Source: Hirschia sp964351655
Lineage (GTDB): Bacteria > Pseudomonadota > Alphaproteobacteria > Caulobacterales > Hyphomonadaceae
NCBI GenBank assembly: GCA_964351655.1
Contig: CAYGPD010000007.1
Span: forward strand, 31,546 to 95,545
Direction of reading: 5' to 3'
Length of the DNA stretch: 64,000 bases
In this document: one piece after another, positions 36,874 to 46,832 of the stretch
Position numbering within the stretch: position 1 is the stretch's first letter
Layout: every line of letters starts with the position of its first letter
Translations under genes and position numbers: made by a program
Notes under the pieces: generated by a model
Seen by the model: only the letters and a program-made list of their open reading frames with translations
Databases searched by the model: none
What the model was told of the DNA's origin: nothing

Positions 36874-38700
36874 ATGTGCGGTATCATCGGGATTTTGGGC
36901 AATGAACCTGCGGCTCCACGCATCATTGAGGCGCTCCGCCGCCTTGAATACCGCGGATATGACTCCGCAGGCGTTGCGACACTGGAACGAGGCGAAATCT
37001 TTCGTGTACGCGCACCCGGAAAATTGAAAAACCTAGAAACAGCAATGAACGACGTTGCCACTCCGGGAAACACCGGTATCGGACATACACGTTGGGCAAC
37101 CCATGGCGCTCCTAATGAAACCAACGCTCATCCACATGTCGCCGGACGCGTTGCAATAGTACACAACGGGATCATTGAGAACTTCCGTGAATTGCGTTCT
37201 GAAATGGAAGCAAAAGGCCGAAAATTCGTCACTGAAACAGATTCAGAAGCAATCGCTCATCTCATCGAGGTAGAACTTGAAGCAGGGAAAACACCTTTTG
37301 AAGCTGTAAAATCAACAATCCCAAAACTTCGCGGCGCATTTGGTATCGCCATCCTGATCAAAGGCGAAGAAGACCTAATGTTTGGGGCACGCAAAGGGTC
37401 CCCCCTTATCATTGGTGTAGGGGAAGACGAAACATATTTGGGATCTGATGCTTTTGCTGTCGCACCTTTCACAAACAAAGTCATTTACCTGAAAGAAGGC
37501 GAATGGTGCGCACTAACCCGCCACTCAATCAACGTTTTCAACGAAGCATGTGAACAGGTTCCCTACACTATAGATACCGTTCAAGGCGTGGCAGATGTTG
37601 TCGACAAGGGACATTACCGCCACTACATGCTCAAAGAAATTTTTGAGCAACCTGAATCTACCGCTCGCACAATTGGCGCTTATGTGAATGCGCTTAATCA
37701 AACTGCCGCACTTCCAAAAGGGCAAACTTTGGACTTCGCGTCCTTTGACCGTGTATATATCGTAGCGTGTGGAACAGCGTATTATGCTGGATGTGTCGCC
37801 AAATATTGGTTTGAAAAATACGCAAAACTACCTGTTGAGACAGACATTGCATCAGAATTTCGATATCGCGACCCAGCGCTGACGAAAAATGCGTTAGCAA
37901 TTTTCGTAACACAATCTGGTGAGACAGCGGATACCCTCGCAGCGCTTCGGTATTGTCAGGAATATGGACTTACCACAGCAGCAGTTGTGAATGTCCAAAC
38001 CTCTACCATTGCAAGAGAAGTGGATGCGGTTCTTCCTACACTTGCAGGCGCAGAAGTGGGCGTCGCATCCACAAAAGCCTTTACCGCCCAACTATGTGCG
38101 CTAGCGAGCCTTGCTGTTATTGCCGGTCGTGCCCGTAAAGTTCTCACCAAAAAAGATGAGGCTGAACTTACTAATCAACTCATGCAAATTCCTGGTCGCA
38201 TTACTGACGCTCTTAAAATAGAAGATGCTGCTAAGAAAGTTGCTGTTGATTTATCAAGCGCCAGAGATGTGCTTTACCTTGGCCGTGGCACTATGTTCCC
38301 CATCGCAATGGAAGGTGCTCTTAAACTCAAAGAAATTTCCTATATCCACGCTGAAGGTTATGCCGCTGGAGAGTTAAAACACGGCCCTATCGCATTAATT
38401 GACGAACATACGCCGGTTGTCATGATTGCGCCTACAGACCATTTACTAGAAAAAACCATTTCAAATATGCAGGAAGTCGCTGCGCGTCATGGTAAAGTTT
38501 TGCTTATTACAGATGAAAATGGTGCCAAAGAAGGCGCTGACACACCATGGCAAACGCTTATAGCGCCAGCATGTGATCCTTTCATCGCACCAATCCTATA
38601 TTCGGTACCAATTCAGCTACTTGCCTATTATGTTGCTGTCGAAAAAGGCACAGATGTCGATCAGCCTAGAAATCTCGCGAAATCTGTTACAGTTGAGTAA
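36874..38700 (+). CDS. glmS: glutamine-fructose-6-phosphate aminotransferase
   Basis: Makes glucosamine-6-phosphate for peptidoglycan and LPS. 608 residues. Nucleophile Cys2 after processing of Met (MCGIIGILG), glutaminase domain with YRGYDSAG and HTRWATHG, and two SIS domains (about 285-430 and 455-600; GRGTMFPIAMEGALKLKEISYIHAE), ending in the conserved AKSVTVE tail. The upstream candidate RNA may regulate it. Confidence 0.97.
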   Translation: MCGIIGILGNEPAAPRIIEALRRLEYRGYDSAGVATLERGEIFRVRAPGKLKNLETAMNDVATPGNTGIGHTRWATHGAPNETNAHPHVAGRVAIVHNGIIENFRELRSEMEAKGRKFVTETDSEAIAHLIEVELEAGKTPFEAVKSTIPKLRGAFGIAILIKGEEDLMFGARKGSPLIIGVGEDETYLGSDAFAVAPFTNKVIYLKEGEWCALTRHSINVFNEACEQVPYTIDTVQGVADVVDKGHYRHYMLKEIFEQPESTARTIGAYVNALNQTAALPKGQTLDFASFDRVYIVACGTAYYAGCVAKYWFEKYAKLPVETDIASEFRYRDPALTKNALAIFVTQSGETADTLAALRYCQEYGLTTAAVVNVQTSTIAREVDAVLPTLAGAEVGVASTKAFTAQLCALASLAVIAGRARKVLTKKDEAELTNQLMQIPGRITDALKIEDAAKKVAVDLSSARDVLYLGRGTMFPIAMEGALKLKEISYIHAEGYAAGELKHGPIALIDEHTPVVMIAPTDHLLEKTISNMQEVAARHGKVLLITDENGAKEGADTPWQTLIAPACDPFIAPILYSVPIQLLAYYVAVEKGTDVDQPRNLAKSVTVE

Positions 38701-38834
38701 TTTTTCTGCGATAAGTAGAATCTAGGCGTTTGAGATTTATGTCACGGAACTTGCAGGAACTCGCCTACAAGTTCAGACGTTTGTCTTCAATCGAAACAAT
38801 TTTTGCTGCGACATAACATTTAAAAGGACCCCCA

Positions 38835-39728
38835 ATGGCTATTAAACCCGTGCGCAAAGCAGTTCTTCCTGTTGCCGGATTTGGAACACGTGTACTCCCA
38901 GCTACAAAATCAATTCCAAAAGAAATGATGCCTGTATTCGACCGTCCTGCGATCCAGTATGTTGTGGAAGAAGCCATGGCTGCGGGAATTGAGCACATCG
39001 TCTTTATTACGGGTCGCAATAAGGGTGCTATCGAGGACTATTTTGATACTGCATACGAATTAGAAGATGCTTTAAGAGCGAAAGGTAAATTGGACGTACT
39101 CGAAACTGTTCAAGCTGCCGTACCACCTGCTGGTTCATGCTCTTTCATTCGTCAACAATCAGCTAAAGGGCTCGGTCACGCAGTGTTGTGCGCCAAAGCA
39201 GTGATTGGTGATGAGCCATTCGCTGTTCTACTTCCGGACGTGTTGATCAATGGCAAAACATCTTGCCTCAAGCAAATGATGGACAGCTACAATAAAGTTG
39301 GCGGAAACATTATTGCTGTTGATGAAGTGCCAATGGAGCGCGTGCACAAATATGGTGTAATCGCTCCAGCGAAAGGTGCAAATGCAGCGGACAAGCTAAT
39401 CCGGATGGACGGCATGGTTGAGAAACCACCACGCGCTGAAGCGCCCTCAAACCTTAAAATTACCGGCCGCTACATTCTTCAACCTGAAATTTTCGATCTT
39501 CTGGAAACACAAGGCGCAGGCGCAGGAAATGAAATTCAGCTAACAGATGCTATGGAACGTCTAATGGCTAAACAAGAATTTTATGCATCACGTTTTGATG
39601 GTCAAGATTATGACTGTGGCGATAAGATGCTTTATCTTCAAGCTGTAGCTGGCTATGCCCTTGCCAACAAAGAACACGGCGCTGAAGCTCGCCAGATCCT
39701 AGAAGATCTACTGAAAAAACTAGGTTAG
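38835..39728 (+). CDS. galU: UTP-glucose-1-phosphate uridylyltransferase
   Basis: Makes UDP-glucose. 297 residues. Nucleotidyltransferase signature VLPVAGFGTRVLPATKSIPK (about 10-29), then RPAIQYVVEEA, KGLGHAVLCAK and the C-terminal FDGQDYDCGDK. AAGGA ribosome binding site before ATG. Terminator follows. Confidence 0.97.
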   Translation: MAIKPVRKAVLPVAGFGTRVLPATKSIPKEMMPVFDRPAIQYVVEEAMAAGIEHIVFITGRNKGAIEDYFDTAYELEDALRAKGKLDVLETVQAAVPPAGSCSFIRQQSAKGLGHAVLCAKAVIGDEPFAVLLPDVLINGKTSCLKQMMDSYNKVGGNIIAVDEVPMERVHKYGVIAPAKGANAADKLIRMDGMVEKPPRAEAPSNLKITGRYILQPEIFDLLETQGAGAGNEIQLTDAMERLMAKQEFYASRFDGQDYDCGDKMLYLQAVAGYALANKEHGAEARQILEDLLKKLG

Positions 39729-39752
39729 AAAATAACTTAGACACCAGATTTT

Positions 39753-39790
39753 AAGGCGCTATCTCCATCCGGAAATAGCGCCTTTTTTAT
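39753..39790 (+). terminator. intrinsic terminator of galU
   Basis: AAGGCGCTAT (39753-39762) pairs with ATAGCGCCTT (39775-39784), then T-rich. Confidence 0.92.
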
Positions 39791-39846
39791 TTAAGTCACA
39801 CATGGCTTGATTTGGTGACGAACACACACCTTGTGCTGCGACAGAA

Positions 39847-41292
39847 TTAAAATTGAAAATACACGAACGGTGCAGCCTGCAAGGGGAATATGGCCAGTGC
39901 CGCTCCAACAAATACGCCAAGCGCGCCCCAGAAAAGAACCGGTTTGCGCATAACATCTGAGCGCGACAAACGCGAGAAACCACTTTTACCTAATATTCCA
40001 TCGGCAATAACCGCGAGCGGAGCTAACCATACGACCCATTCAAGCGATTTAAGGTCTGCTCCATCGCGTAGACCTGCAAATGCCGCCCAGACTTGCAGAA
40101 CGTCTCCCATGCCTTCTGCACGGAAGGGTGCCCACACCATGACGACAAACACCTGAGTTAGTACGAGACCGATCGCTGTTCCTAGCGCACCACCGATAAG
40201 ATATTTTTTGTTGCCCAACAGTAACCTGTGTATAGCTAGAGCGGCCCCATGCAATGCACCCCAGATTACAAATGTCCACGCAGCCCCATGCCACAACCCA
40301 CCAAGCAGCATAGTGACAAACAAATTGACGTATGTACGCAATTTTCCAGCTCTGTTACCGCCCAATGAAATGTAGAGATAATCTCTCAACCAACTCGATA
40401 GCGAGATGTGCCAACGCCTCCAGAAATCTGCAATGGAAGTTGAAAGATAAGGGAAATCAAAGTTGCGAGGAATGTAAAAACCAAACCATCTTGCGACCCC
40501 AATAGCCATCATAGAGTACCCTGCAAAATCAAAATAGATTTGCGCTCCAAATGCAAAGGTAGCACCGATCAGCGATAGGTTTGTCCAGTTCGCAACATCT
40601 GAGTCTCCCGCAACCATTGGATTGCCAAATACTGGATCAACGAAAGGTGCGATATTATCAGCAAATCCAGCTTTGTAGACCCACCCTATCGCAAAGAAAC
40701 GCAGGCCAGATAGCAAAATCTCTGAGGACAGTTTGCGGTCTTTTTCCATCTGCGGAAAAAAGCCAGCTGCGCGCACAATCGGCCCTGCCACAAGCTGCGG
40801 AAAGAAAGCGATATAGAGTGCCACTCGACGCAATCGTGTTTCCGTCGCTAGTTCTTCGCGCCGCACATCCACAATGTAGCTAATGGCTTGGAAAATATAA
40901 AAACTTACACCAACAGGAAGGATAATTTTCAGCGTAGATGGATTGGCGGATATGCCCGCTATATTTAGTATATCGATCAAACTATCTGCAAAGAAATTAA
41001 AATATTTAAATACCCCTAGAATAGCGAGATTGAGGCCCACGCCAAATATCACTGCTCGGTTACGAATCTTATCTTCAAGTTTGCGATCACCCGCATACAA
41101 TCCAGCCGCCCATGCCAAAGCGATAACACCGCCAATGAGCAATAAAAAGCGTGCATCCCACCACCCATAAAAGATTGCACTGGCTACCAGCAACACCATC
41201 AAGCGCGCTTCTTTGTGTTTAGTCGGGAGAACCCAATGCAGGGTAAAAACAACAATCAGAAATGCGGGGAAAATTGCGTCAGTAAAAATCAT
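39847..41292 (-). CDS. MBOAT-family O-acyltransferase (AlgI-like)
   Basis: Polytopic inner-membrane protein of 481 residues. The MBOAT core is RRWHISLSSWLRDYLYISLGG (His295) and GGLWHGAAWTFVIWG with the conserved His335. Such proteins move acetyl groups across the membrane onto polysaccharides, usually with a periplasmic SGNH-type partner. Its start overlaps the end of the 41289-42359 gene by 4 bp, so the pair is one unit. The acylated glycan is unknown; no alginate genes are nearby. Confidence 0.92.
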   Translation of the reverse strand: MIFTDAIFPAFLIVVFTLHWVLPTKHKEARLMVLLVASAIFYGWWDARFLLLIGGVIALAWAAGLYAGDRKLEDKIRNRAVIFGVGLNLAILGVFKYFNFFADSLIDILNIAGISANPSTLKIILPVGVSFYIFQAISYIVDVRREELATETRLRRVALYIAFFPQLVAGPIVRAAGFFPQMEKDRKLSSEILLSGLRFFAIGWVYKAGFADNIAPFVDPVFGNPMVAGDSDVANWTNLSLIGATFAFGAQIYFDFAGYSMMAIGVARWFGFYIPRNFDFPYLSTSIADFWRRWHISLSSWLRDYLYISLGGNRAGKLRTYVNLFVTMLLGGLWHGAAWTFVIWGALHGAALAIHRLLLGNKKYLIGGALGTAIGLVLTQVFVVMVWAPFRAEGMGDVLQVWAAFAGLRDGADLKSLEWVVWLAPLAVIADGILGKSGFSRLSRSDVMRKPVLFWGALGVFVGAALAIFPLQAAPFVYFQF

Positions 41293-42359
41293 TTCAACGC
41301 TCCGCTTTCATCAATTTTGGTCGCCAACCACCGCGTATAAATCTCAGCTCCATCTACCAACAAATGCTCAGGATCAAACCATAGCTGAGTTTTGAGTTGA
41401 TCAAGCAATTGTGCCTCATTAGATGAAATGCAGACAAAATCTATTAGCTCACCTGCGCATATATTCTGTGTATAAGCGCGCACACCCGCATCAACGACTG
41501 GTGGTGCATAATAGTTGATTTTTCTCACACCTGCATTCGTTATTTGATCACGCTGCATTGCTCTAAAACTCATCGCCCAATGAGGTCCATCACGTGCTTC
41601 CACAGGTAGAATGACACTTAGTCCTTCAATAATCTCTTGATCCGTCTGATTTTGACGAGGTTTTGTTTGCGGATCATATGCCGGCAAACTTTCAACATCT
41701 TCAAATGCCTCACCACTTGATAGCAAGCCAACATTCAGAGAGTTCAAACCAAGATGGATCCCTCCTAGCACCACGTCTTTCACACACCCAACAGCGCCAT
41801 AGCAGGAACCACCCACAATACCTAAACCTGCCCATTGAGCGGCAGGCAGATCGAACTGGTCAATCGCACGATCAGAGAATTTTGCCACTTTAAAAACATA
41901 AGCTGACAGTTCATCAAACTCTTGTACCACACTTAGAAATACAACATCTGGTGCCCGGGGGGCGCGTTTCAAATATTCTTGAAGTGCCTTGTTTCTTTCC
42001 TGAAGAGATGAACCTTGCAAAGACAGATTGATCACCTGATGCGGATACCCTTTTTCACGAAGCAATTCTGTCAGAAGGGCATCATCTATCGCATTTCTCG
42101 ATAAACTTGCTCCTAAAAACAAGGCAATAGGTGCATCACTCTTTTGCGTGACGTCCAATCCTTGCGCAACGAAATTATCAAAATCAGTAGTACGTTGAAC
42201 ATCAAAACTGCGCGTCAGATAAGATATTCCCAACGCACTCACAGCCAGACCTATAACAAAGCTCACCATACCTAGAAATGCACTGCCCTTCTTCGGGGCG
42301 CGCATTAAAATAGCTACAATAAGCGCTACAACCCCGACCAGAAACAGCAAAATCGGCAT
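41289..42359 (-). CDS. SGNH-like protein, MBOAT partner
   Basis: 356 residues. Two N-terminal membrane helices (about 2-19 and 28-50), then a periplasmic domain with LGASLSR (Ser85) where a GDS motif would be, INLSLQGSS (110-118), and a C-terminal DPEHLL with Asp329 and His332, the DxxH of SGNH enzymes. Hence it probably carries acyl transfer downstream of the MBOAT. The assignment to SGNH is by motif order only; similarity to AlgJ/AlgX cannot be judged here. Confidence 0.72.
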   Translation of the reverse strand: MPILLFLVGVVALIVAILMRAPKKGSAFLGMVSFVIGLAVSALGISYLTRSFDVQRTTDFDNFVAQGLDVTQKSDAPIALFLGASLSRNAIDDALLTELLREKGYPHQVINLSLQGSSLQERNKALQEYLKRAPRAPDVVFLSVVQEFDELSAYVFKVAKFSDRAIDQFDLPAAQWAGLGIVGGSCYGAVGCVKDVVLGGIHLGLNSLNVGLLSSGEAFEDVESLPAYDPQTKPRQNQTDQEIIEGLSVILPVEARDGPHWAMSFRAMQRDQITNAGVRKINYYAPPVVDAGVRAYTQNICAGELIDFVCISSNEAQLLDQLKTQLWFDPEHLLVDGAEIYTRWLATKIDESGALK

Positions 42360-42481
42360 AACTCAAATGCTCCCCTCAACCCATATATGCCTCAACCCCA
42401 GAGACAATTTGCAATTAGCCCAGCAATCCACAAATGCCATGGTGCAAATATCCCACCAAAGTCAATGATCTACGTGCTTGA

Positions 42482-43636
42482 TCACACCATTGTGTTGAGT
42501 ATCTTTTGCAATATCGTTAATCCCATCTGCATTTGGGAAACCGCAACATATTCATCCGGTTGATGAGCTTGCTCGATGGAACCTGGTCCACAAATAATTG
42601 TGGACATACCTACTTGTTGAAATTGACCTGCTTCGGCGCAATATCCAACCATACGCATTTCATTATCGCCTGTAATCGCACGCGCTATTTGTTCAATAAC
42701 ACCGTTCTCTTCGGCCCCCAATGGCGGCGCATCCGCATGCTCAATGACTTCCACTCCACAAGAAGGGTGAAATGATTTCAAACGCTTATCAACTTCAGCA
42801 ACTTTTTCAAAAAATGGCTGAAGTGAAATTTTAGCGTCAACAGAGGGAGGACATCTTAAGTCAAATTCAAACACACATTCGCGTGCAATAATGTTAGATG
42901 CAGTCCCCCCATTCACCACTCCGATCGTCAAAGTTGCGTGAGGTGGATCAAATAAACTATCTGTTGGAGCTGTTTGCTCAAGCCAACCCGCTGTTTGCCG
43001 CAACGTGTTAAGGATTTCTAATGCTTCATGGATCGATGATGCCCCCAAATGGGGTAAACTTGAGTGCATTTCGCGCCCTGTAACTCGCACTTCATATACA
43101 CAAATTCCTTTGTGCGCAGACACTACTTTCCAAAGTGTTGGCTCTCCGACCCAACACATGGATGGAGGGTTTTCTAAGCCAGCAAGATCATGGATCATGC
43201 TTTGGACACCATCGCATCCTGTTTCCTCATCATAAGAAATAGCTATGTAAAACGGTCGCTTAAGGCCTGCCTCAGACATTTTTGGGACGAAGGCTAATGC
43301 AAGTGCCAAAAAGCCTTTCATATCGCATGAACCGCGCCCAAAAAGCTTATCCTCTTTCAACGTAAGTGTGAATGGGTCACTACTCCAGGGCTGGCCATCT
43401 ACAGGCACAACATCCGAATGACCTGACAACACCATACCGCCAGCAACATCAGGCCCAATACGGGCCCATAGATTAGCTTTTGTGCCATCCTCATTGGGGA
43501 TACGGCGCATTTCTTGGGCATATGGTTGAAGATAATCTTCCACCCACTCGATCAATGCCAAATTGGAATCGCGCGAAGTAGTATCGAAACTCACCAATTT
43601 TGCTAAAATGTCTGTTGCCGTTTTTAAATCACTCAT
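42482..43636 (-). CDS. argE: acetylornithine deacetylase
   Basis: M20-family zinc peptidase of 384 residues. Metal ligands are visible: GHSDVVPVDGQPW (His), GRGSCDMKGF (Asp), YDEETGCDG (Glu-Glu), and a C-terminal His near GSIEQAHQPDEY. Removes the acetyl group of N-acetylornithine in arginine synthesis; a broader deacylase is possible. Divergent from the GST at 43735. Confidence 0.93.
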   Translation of the reverse strand: MSDLKTATDILAKLVSFDTTSRDSNLALIEWVEDYLQPYAQEMRRIPNEDGTKANLWARIGPDVAGGMVLSGHSDVVPVDGQPWSSDPFTLTLKEDKLFGRGSCDMKGFLALALAFVPKMSEAGLKRPFYIAISYDEETGCDGVQSMIHDLAGLENPPSMCWVGEPTLWKVVSAHKGICVYEVRVTGREMHSSLPHLGASSIHEALEILNTLRQTAGWLEQTAPTDSLFDPPHATLTIGVVNGGTASNIIARECVFEFDLRCPPSVDAKISLQPFFEKVAEVDKRLKSFHPSCGVEVIEHADAPPLGAEENGVIEQIARAITGDNEMRMVGYCAEAGQFQQVGMSTIICGPGSIEQAHQPDEYVAVSQMQMGLTILQKILNTMV

Positions 43637-43734
43637 TTGTGAAACCTAGCGTTTATTTCATGCTTGTATCATCTTACAGCTTATCTCATTGATAGTTTAG
43701 TTAATTCTCACTTTTGGCAGAGGAATGTCAGTAT

Positions 43735-44367
43735 ATGATTGATCTTTACACATGGGGCACACCAAACGGCCACAAAATCTCGATTATGCTCGAAGAGTGT
43801 GGTCTCGATTACACCGCGCACCCGATCAACATAGGGAAAGGTGAGCAATTTGCAGCAGAATTTTTAAAAATATCCCCCAATAACAAGATCCCTGCGATCG
43901 TGGACAATGATACCCCCAACGGCCCAAACAGTGTATTTGAGAGCGGCGCGATACTTATCTACCTTGCTGAAAAAACAGGAAAATTTCTTCCCACAGCCCC
44001 AGATAAGCGCGCGGAGGCGTTGCAATGGTTGATGTGGCAAGTGGGTGGATATGGGCCAATGACTGGCCAATTTTATCATTTTAAGAACTTAACAGGAAAA
44101 CCTGACTTTAGCGACTATGCATTCAACCGTTTTAAAACGGAGGTGCAGCGCTTACACACTGTTTTAAATAAGCAATTGGAAGGCAAAGACTATATTGCAG
44201 GCGAATATTCCATCGCAGATATAGCGCTATATGCATGGGTCAAAAAAGGATATGAGCTTGTCCCGTCATGCACTAGCGACCTGCCTGCTCCCCACCTGCA
44301 ACAGTGGTTGAATAGGGTTGGTCAGCGCGCGGCTGTGGGCAGAGGCATGTCTGTTCCTGCCGTATAG
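43735..44367 (+). CDS. glutathione S-transferase, YfcG/Ure2-like
   Basis: 210 residues from ATG 43735 with AGAGGAA upstream; a TTG 21 bases earlier is in frame. N-terminal thioredoxin-fold domain starting MIDLYTWGTPNGHK with FESGAILIYLAEK, and an all-helical C-terminal domain with IAGEYSIADIALYAW. Matches the disulphide-reductase-like YfcG/YghU class by the TPNGHK start. Confidence 0.88.
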   Translation: MIDLYTWGTPNGHKISIMLEECGLDYTAHPINIGKGEQFAAEFLKISPNNKIPAIVDNDTPNGPNSVFESGAILIYLAEKTGKFLPTAPDKRAEALQWLMWQVGGYGPMTGQFYHFKNLTGKPDFSDYAFNRFKTEVQRLHTVLNKQLEGKDYIAGEYSIADIALYAWVKKGYELVPSCTSDLPAPHLQQWLNRVGQRAAVGRGMSVPAV

Positions 44368-44444
44368 TGGCTATGATAGGCTCTTGCTTTTAGGGGATAC
44401 ACTTTGAACCGTGTCTAAAAACATTTTGGACGATTTAGGTCGGT

Positions 44445-45128
44445 TTAAAAATCGAGTTCGCTATAATGCGGGGCCGGTAAAACGCCCTGCAGGCTATCTT
44501 TTAAAATGTCACGGAAGCTGGATCTACTTTTCATCCTTAAGTACCAATCACTGGTATTGGGAAAACGATTCCAGACAACGTCGCCAAAGTAATCAAGACA
44601 TGACAAATGTGCAGCGGCACATACATCCGCGAGCGTAAAATTATCCCCTGCAAGATAGGGACGCACACCACTCAAAACTTCTAGATGTTTGAGATAACCT
44701 TCCAAAGCCTTTGAGCCTTCGCGCAAAGCATCCGTATTGGGTCGCCCTGCTCTCAAATATCGCATCATAATTCGCTCGCGCAAAAGCGTGGCATTTACGT
44801 CCGCCTCAAAACCACGTTCGAGCCACCCCATCACCCAACGCACCTCAGCGCGATCCACAGAGGATTTTGGTAAGAGTGGTGTGTCGGTGTAAATTTCTTC
44901 TAGATATTCCAAAATTGCGCGCGGTTCGGATACCACAACACGGCCCTCAGTGGAGGTATCGACCAATACAGGTGCGCCACCGATAGGGTTTAGGTCTTGA
45001 GCTTTTGATTTTTTCTCAAATGGGGAAGATTCTTCCAATGTGAAATCAAGCTTTTTCTCAGCAAGAGCGATACGTACACACCGCGACAAGGGATCAAGCA
45101 TCCAGTGATGTAAAGTGCGCATATTCAA
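44445..45128 (-). CDS. fzlA: GST-fold cell division protein, FzlA-like
   Basis: 227 residues of GST fold: RTLHHWMLDPLSRCVRIAL at the start, SEPRAILEYLEE, and helical domain with LADVCAAAHLSCLDYFGDVVW. It ends in HYSELDF; a conserved acidic C-terminal tail is what distinguishes Caulobacter FzlA, the FtsZ-binding activator of constriction, and it is of similar length. The other GST at 43735 lacks this tail. Assignment is by recall of the family, so it needs a direct alignment. It follows the CDF transporter gene by 8 bp. Confidence 0.7.
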   Translation of the reverse strand: MNMRTLHHWMLDPLSRCVRIALAEKKLDFTLEESSPFEKKSKAQDLNPIGGAPVLVDTSTEGRVVVSEPRAILEYLEEIYTDTPLLPKSSVDRAEVRWVMGWLERGFEADVNATLLRERIMMRYLRAGRPNTDALREGSKALEGYLKHLEVLSGVRPYLAGDNFTLADVCAAAHLSCLDYFGDVVWNRFPNTSDWYLRMKSRSSFRDILKDSLQGVLPAPHYSELDF

Positions 45129-45136
45129 GCTCCGGT

Positions 45137-46099
45137 CTAATCACTCAGGGAAGTGTTCTCTCTTGCCTCATTAAAAAACGCTGTCCCATGTGGTGCCGCA
45201 TCCTTTGGATCAGGATGGATGAGAATGTCTGCGCCTGGAAATTCGGATAAGATTCGGTTTTCACACTCTACCATAATATCATGCGCTTGCGCCAATGATG
45301 TTGTCTCAGGTAAATCCAGATGAAACTGAATGTGAATGATGGGACCAGCGCTACGCGTGCGCAATTGATGAACAGAGAGTTGCGCTTCAGCACCTTGAGC
45401 AAGCTCAATTATACGCCCCCGCGCCTCATCACTGAGCTCCTTATCCATAAGCTGATCAATCGCTTCCTTCGCTACATTGAATGCGCCCAATGCTAACCAT
45501 GCCGCAACACCCAACCCAATGAGAGGGTCAATAAAAGGTATTTTCAAATAAGCGGACCCAATTACTCCGCCAATGACAGCAATATTTGCTGCAACATCAG
45601 CCGCGTAATGTGCGCGGTCCCCCGCCGTTGCGACGGAACCTGTCTGCTTCAAAGCACGCGTTTGAAACACTATGAGAAGCATAGTCAGCGCGATAGATAT
45701 GCACATCACAACTATCGGAATGCCACCATCCAATACCGGGCGCGGGTCAAGAAAACGATCCAGCGCTTCTCGTGCAATTAGAGCAGCAGATGCTCCAACA
45801 AGTGCGGCCTGCATTAGCGCCGCAAACCCTTCAGCCTTACCATGACCATAGCGATGCTCATGGTCCGGTGGCGCGGCTGCATAAATTACAGCTCCCAAAG
45901 TGACGAGCGACGCCGCGAGATCAAGACCTGAATCAGCAAGTGATGCCAACACAGAGACAGAATCCGACACGATCCATGCCCAGAGCTTTATCGCAATAAG
46001 AATGGATGCTGTCGCTACCGATAGTAGGACGGTACGCTTCGTAATAGCTGCAGCCTCGGTCGGGGTGAGCCGACCTGCAGGCATATGATCATGCGCCAT
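45137..46099 (-). CDS. cation diffusion facilitator metal exporter
   Basis: 320 residues of the FieF/YiiP type. Six membrane helices in the first 210 residues with the metal-site aspartates in LADSGLDLAAS and HYAADVAANI, HEHRYGHGKAEGF on the loop, and a cytoplasmic C-terminal metal-binding domain (about 215-305). Probably exports Zn or Fe. The following fzlA-like gene is 8 bp away. Confidence 0.92.
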   Translation of the reverse strand: MAHDHMPAGRLTPTEAAAITKRTVLLSVATASILIAIKLWAWIVSDSVSVLASLADSGLDLAASLVTLGAVIYAAAPPDHEHRYGHGKAEGFAALMQAALVGASAALIAREALDRFLDPRPVLDGGIPIVVMCISIALTMLLIVFQTRALKQTGSVATAGDRAHYAADVAANIAVIGGVIGSAYLKIPFIDPLIGLGVAAWLALGAFNVAKEAIDQLMDKELSDEARGRIIELAQGAEAQLSVHQLRTRSAGPIIHIQFHLDLPETTSLAQAHDIMVECENRILSEFPGADILIHPDPKDAAPHGTAFFNEARENTSLSD

Positions 46100-46140
46100 A
46101 GTTTATCTTTTTAAAGCGCCCTACTTCTTAGGCCGCACCA

Positions 46141-46671
46141 TTAATATGAACGCTGAACCGTTGGGCCAACATTTCTCACAACATCTTGTGCATCGAATGC
46201 ACGCACTTCATCTTTTGGTTTTGTACCCTTGTGCATCAAAATTTCAGCTGTTGCTTCGTATTTCGTCACTTCGTTATAGTTTGGACCATCCCAGAATGGA
46301 TCATAAGCTCCATACCATCCCGAGCGTGGGTGGAAATAGGAATAGCCAAAACCATAACGTGACATTCCTGGCCCAAACCCACTCCGATATAACTTGCTTT
46401 TGGATTCTGTATCACGCTCAACAATCACGAAATAATCAAAGCCGGTTTGAAGCGTTAATTCGGCTGCTCGTAGCAAAAGATATGTTTCAACATCATCACG
46501 CGGTGTAAGTGTACTGCCTCGAAAGGAAACCTGATAGCGATTGGTCTCAATAAGCTGCTCAGAATAGCCCGCCCCATTGTAGGAGGAAGACGGACGATAA
46601 GCAGGTTGAGAGGCACACGCTGCTGCGACCAAACTTGTTGCTGCTAAAATAGTCAAAAGAGACTTACGCAT
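46141..46671 (-). CDS. CC0125/CC1285-family lipoprotein
   Basis: 176 residues from ATG 46669-46671, with AAGGA upstream; six codons are open before it. Signal peptide with lipobox VAAAC. The core GYSEQLIETNRYQVSFRGS, TPRDDVETYLLLRAAELTL and TGFDYFVIVER is the pattern of this Caulobacterales lipoprotein family. A Gly/Tyr-rich segment follows. Function unknown. Confidence 0.83.
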   Translation of the reverse strand: MRKSLLTILAATSLVAAACASQPAYRPSSSYNGAGYSEQLIETNRYQVSFRGSTLTPRDDVETYLLLRAAELTLQTGFDYFVIVERDTESKSKLYRSGFGPGMSRYGFGYSYFHPRSGWYGAYDPFWDGPNYNEVTKYEATAEILMHKGTKPKDEVRAFDAQDVVRNVGPTVQRSY

Positions 46672-46832
46672 ATTAAAATCCTTCGTCACATCAAGCGCGC
46701 CATGATGGCGTCACTTCGGTTAGCCCGTTACACTCCATGTAAGTATAGCAGATACCCACATGTCGAGTCACATTTATTCACAAATGTTTCAATACAATAT
46801 GCGCCACGCCGCAGATGGTTCCACTATGTAGA

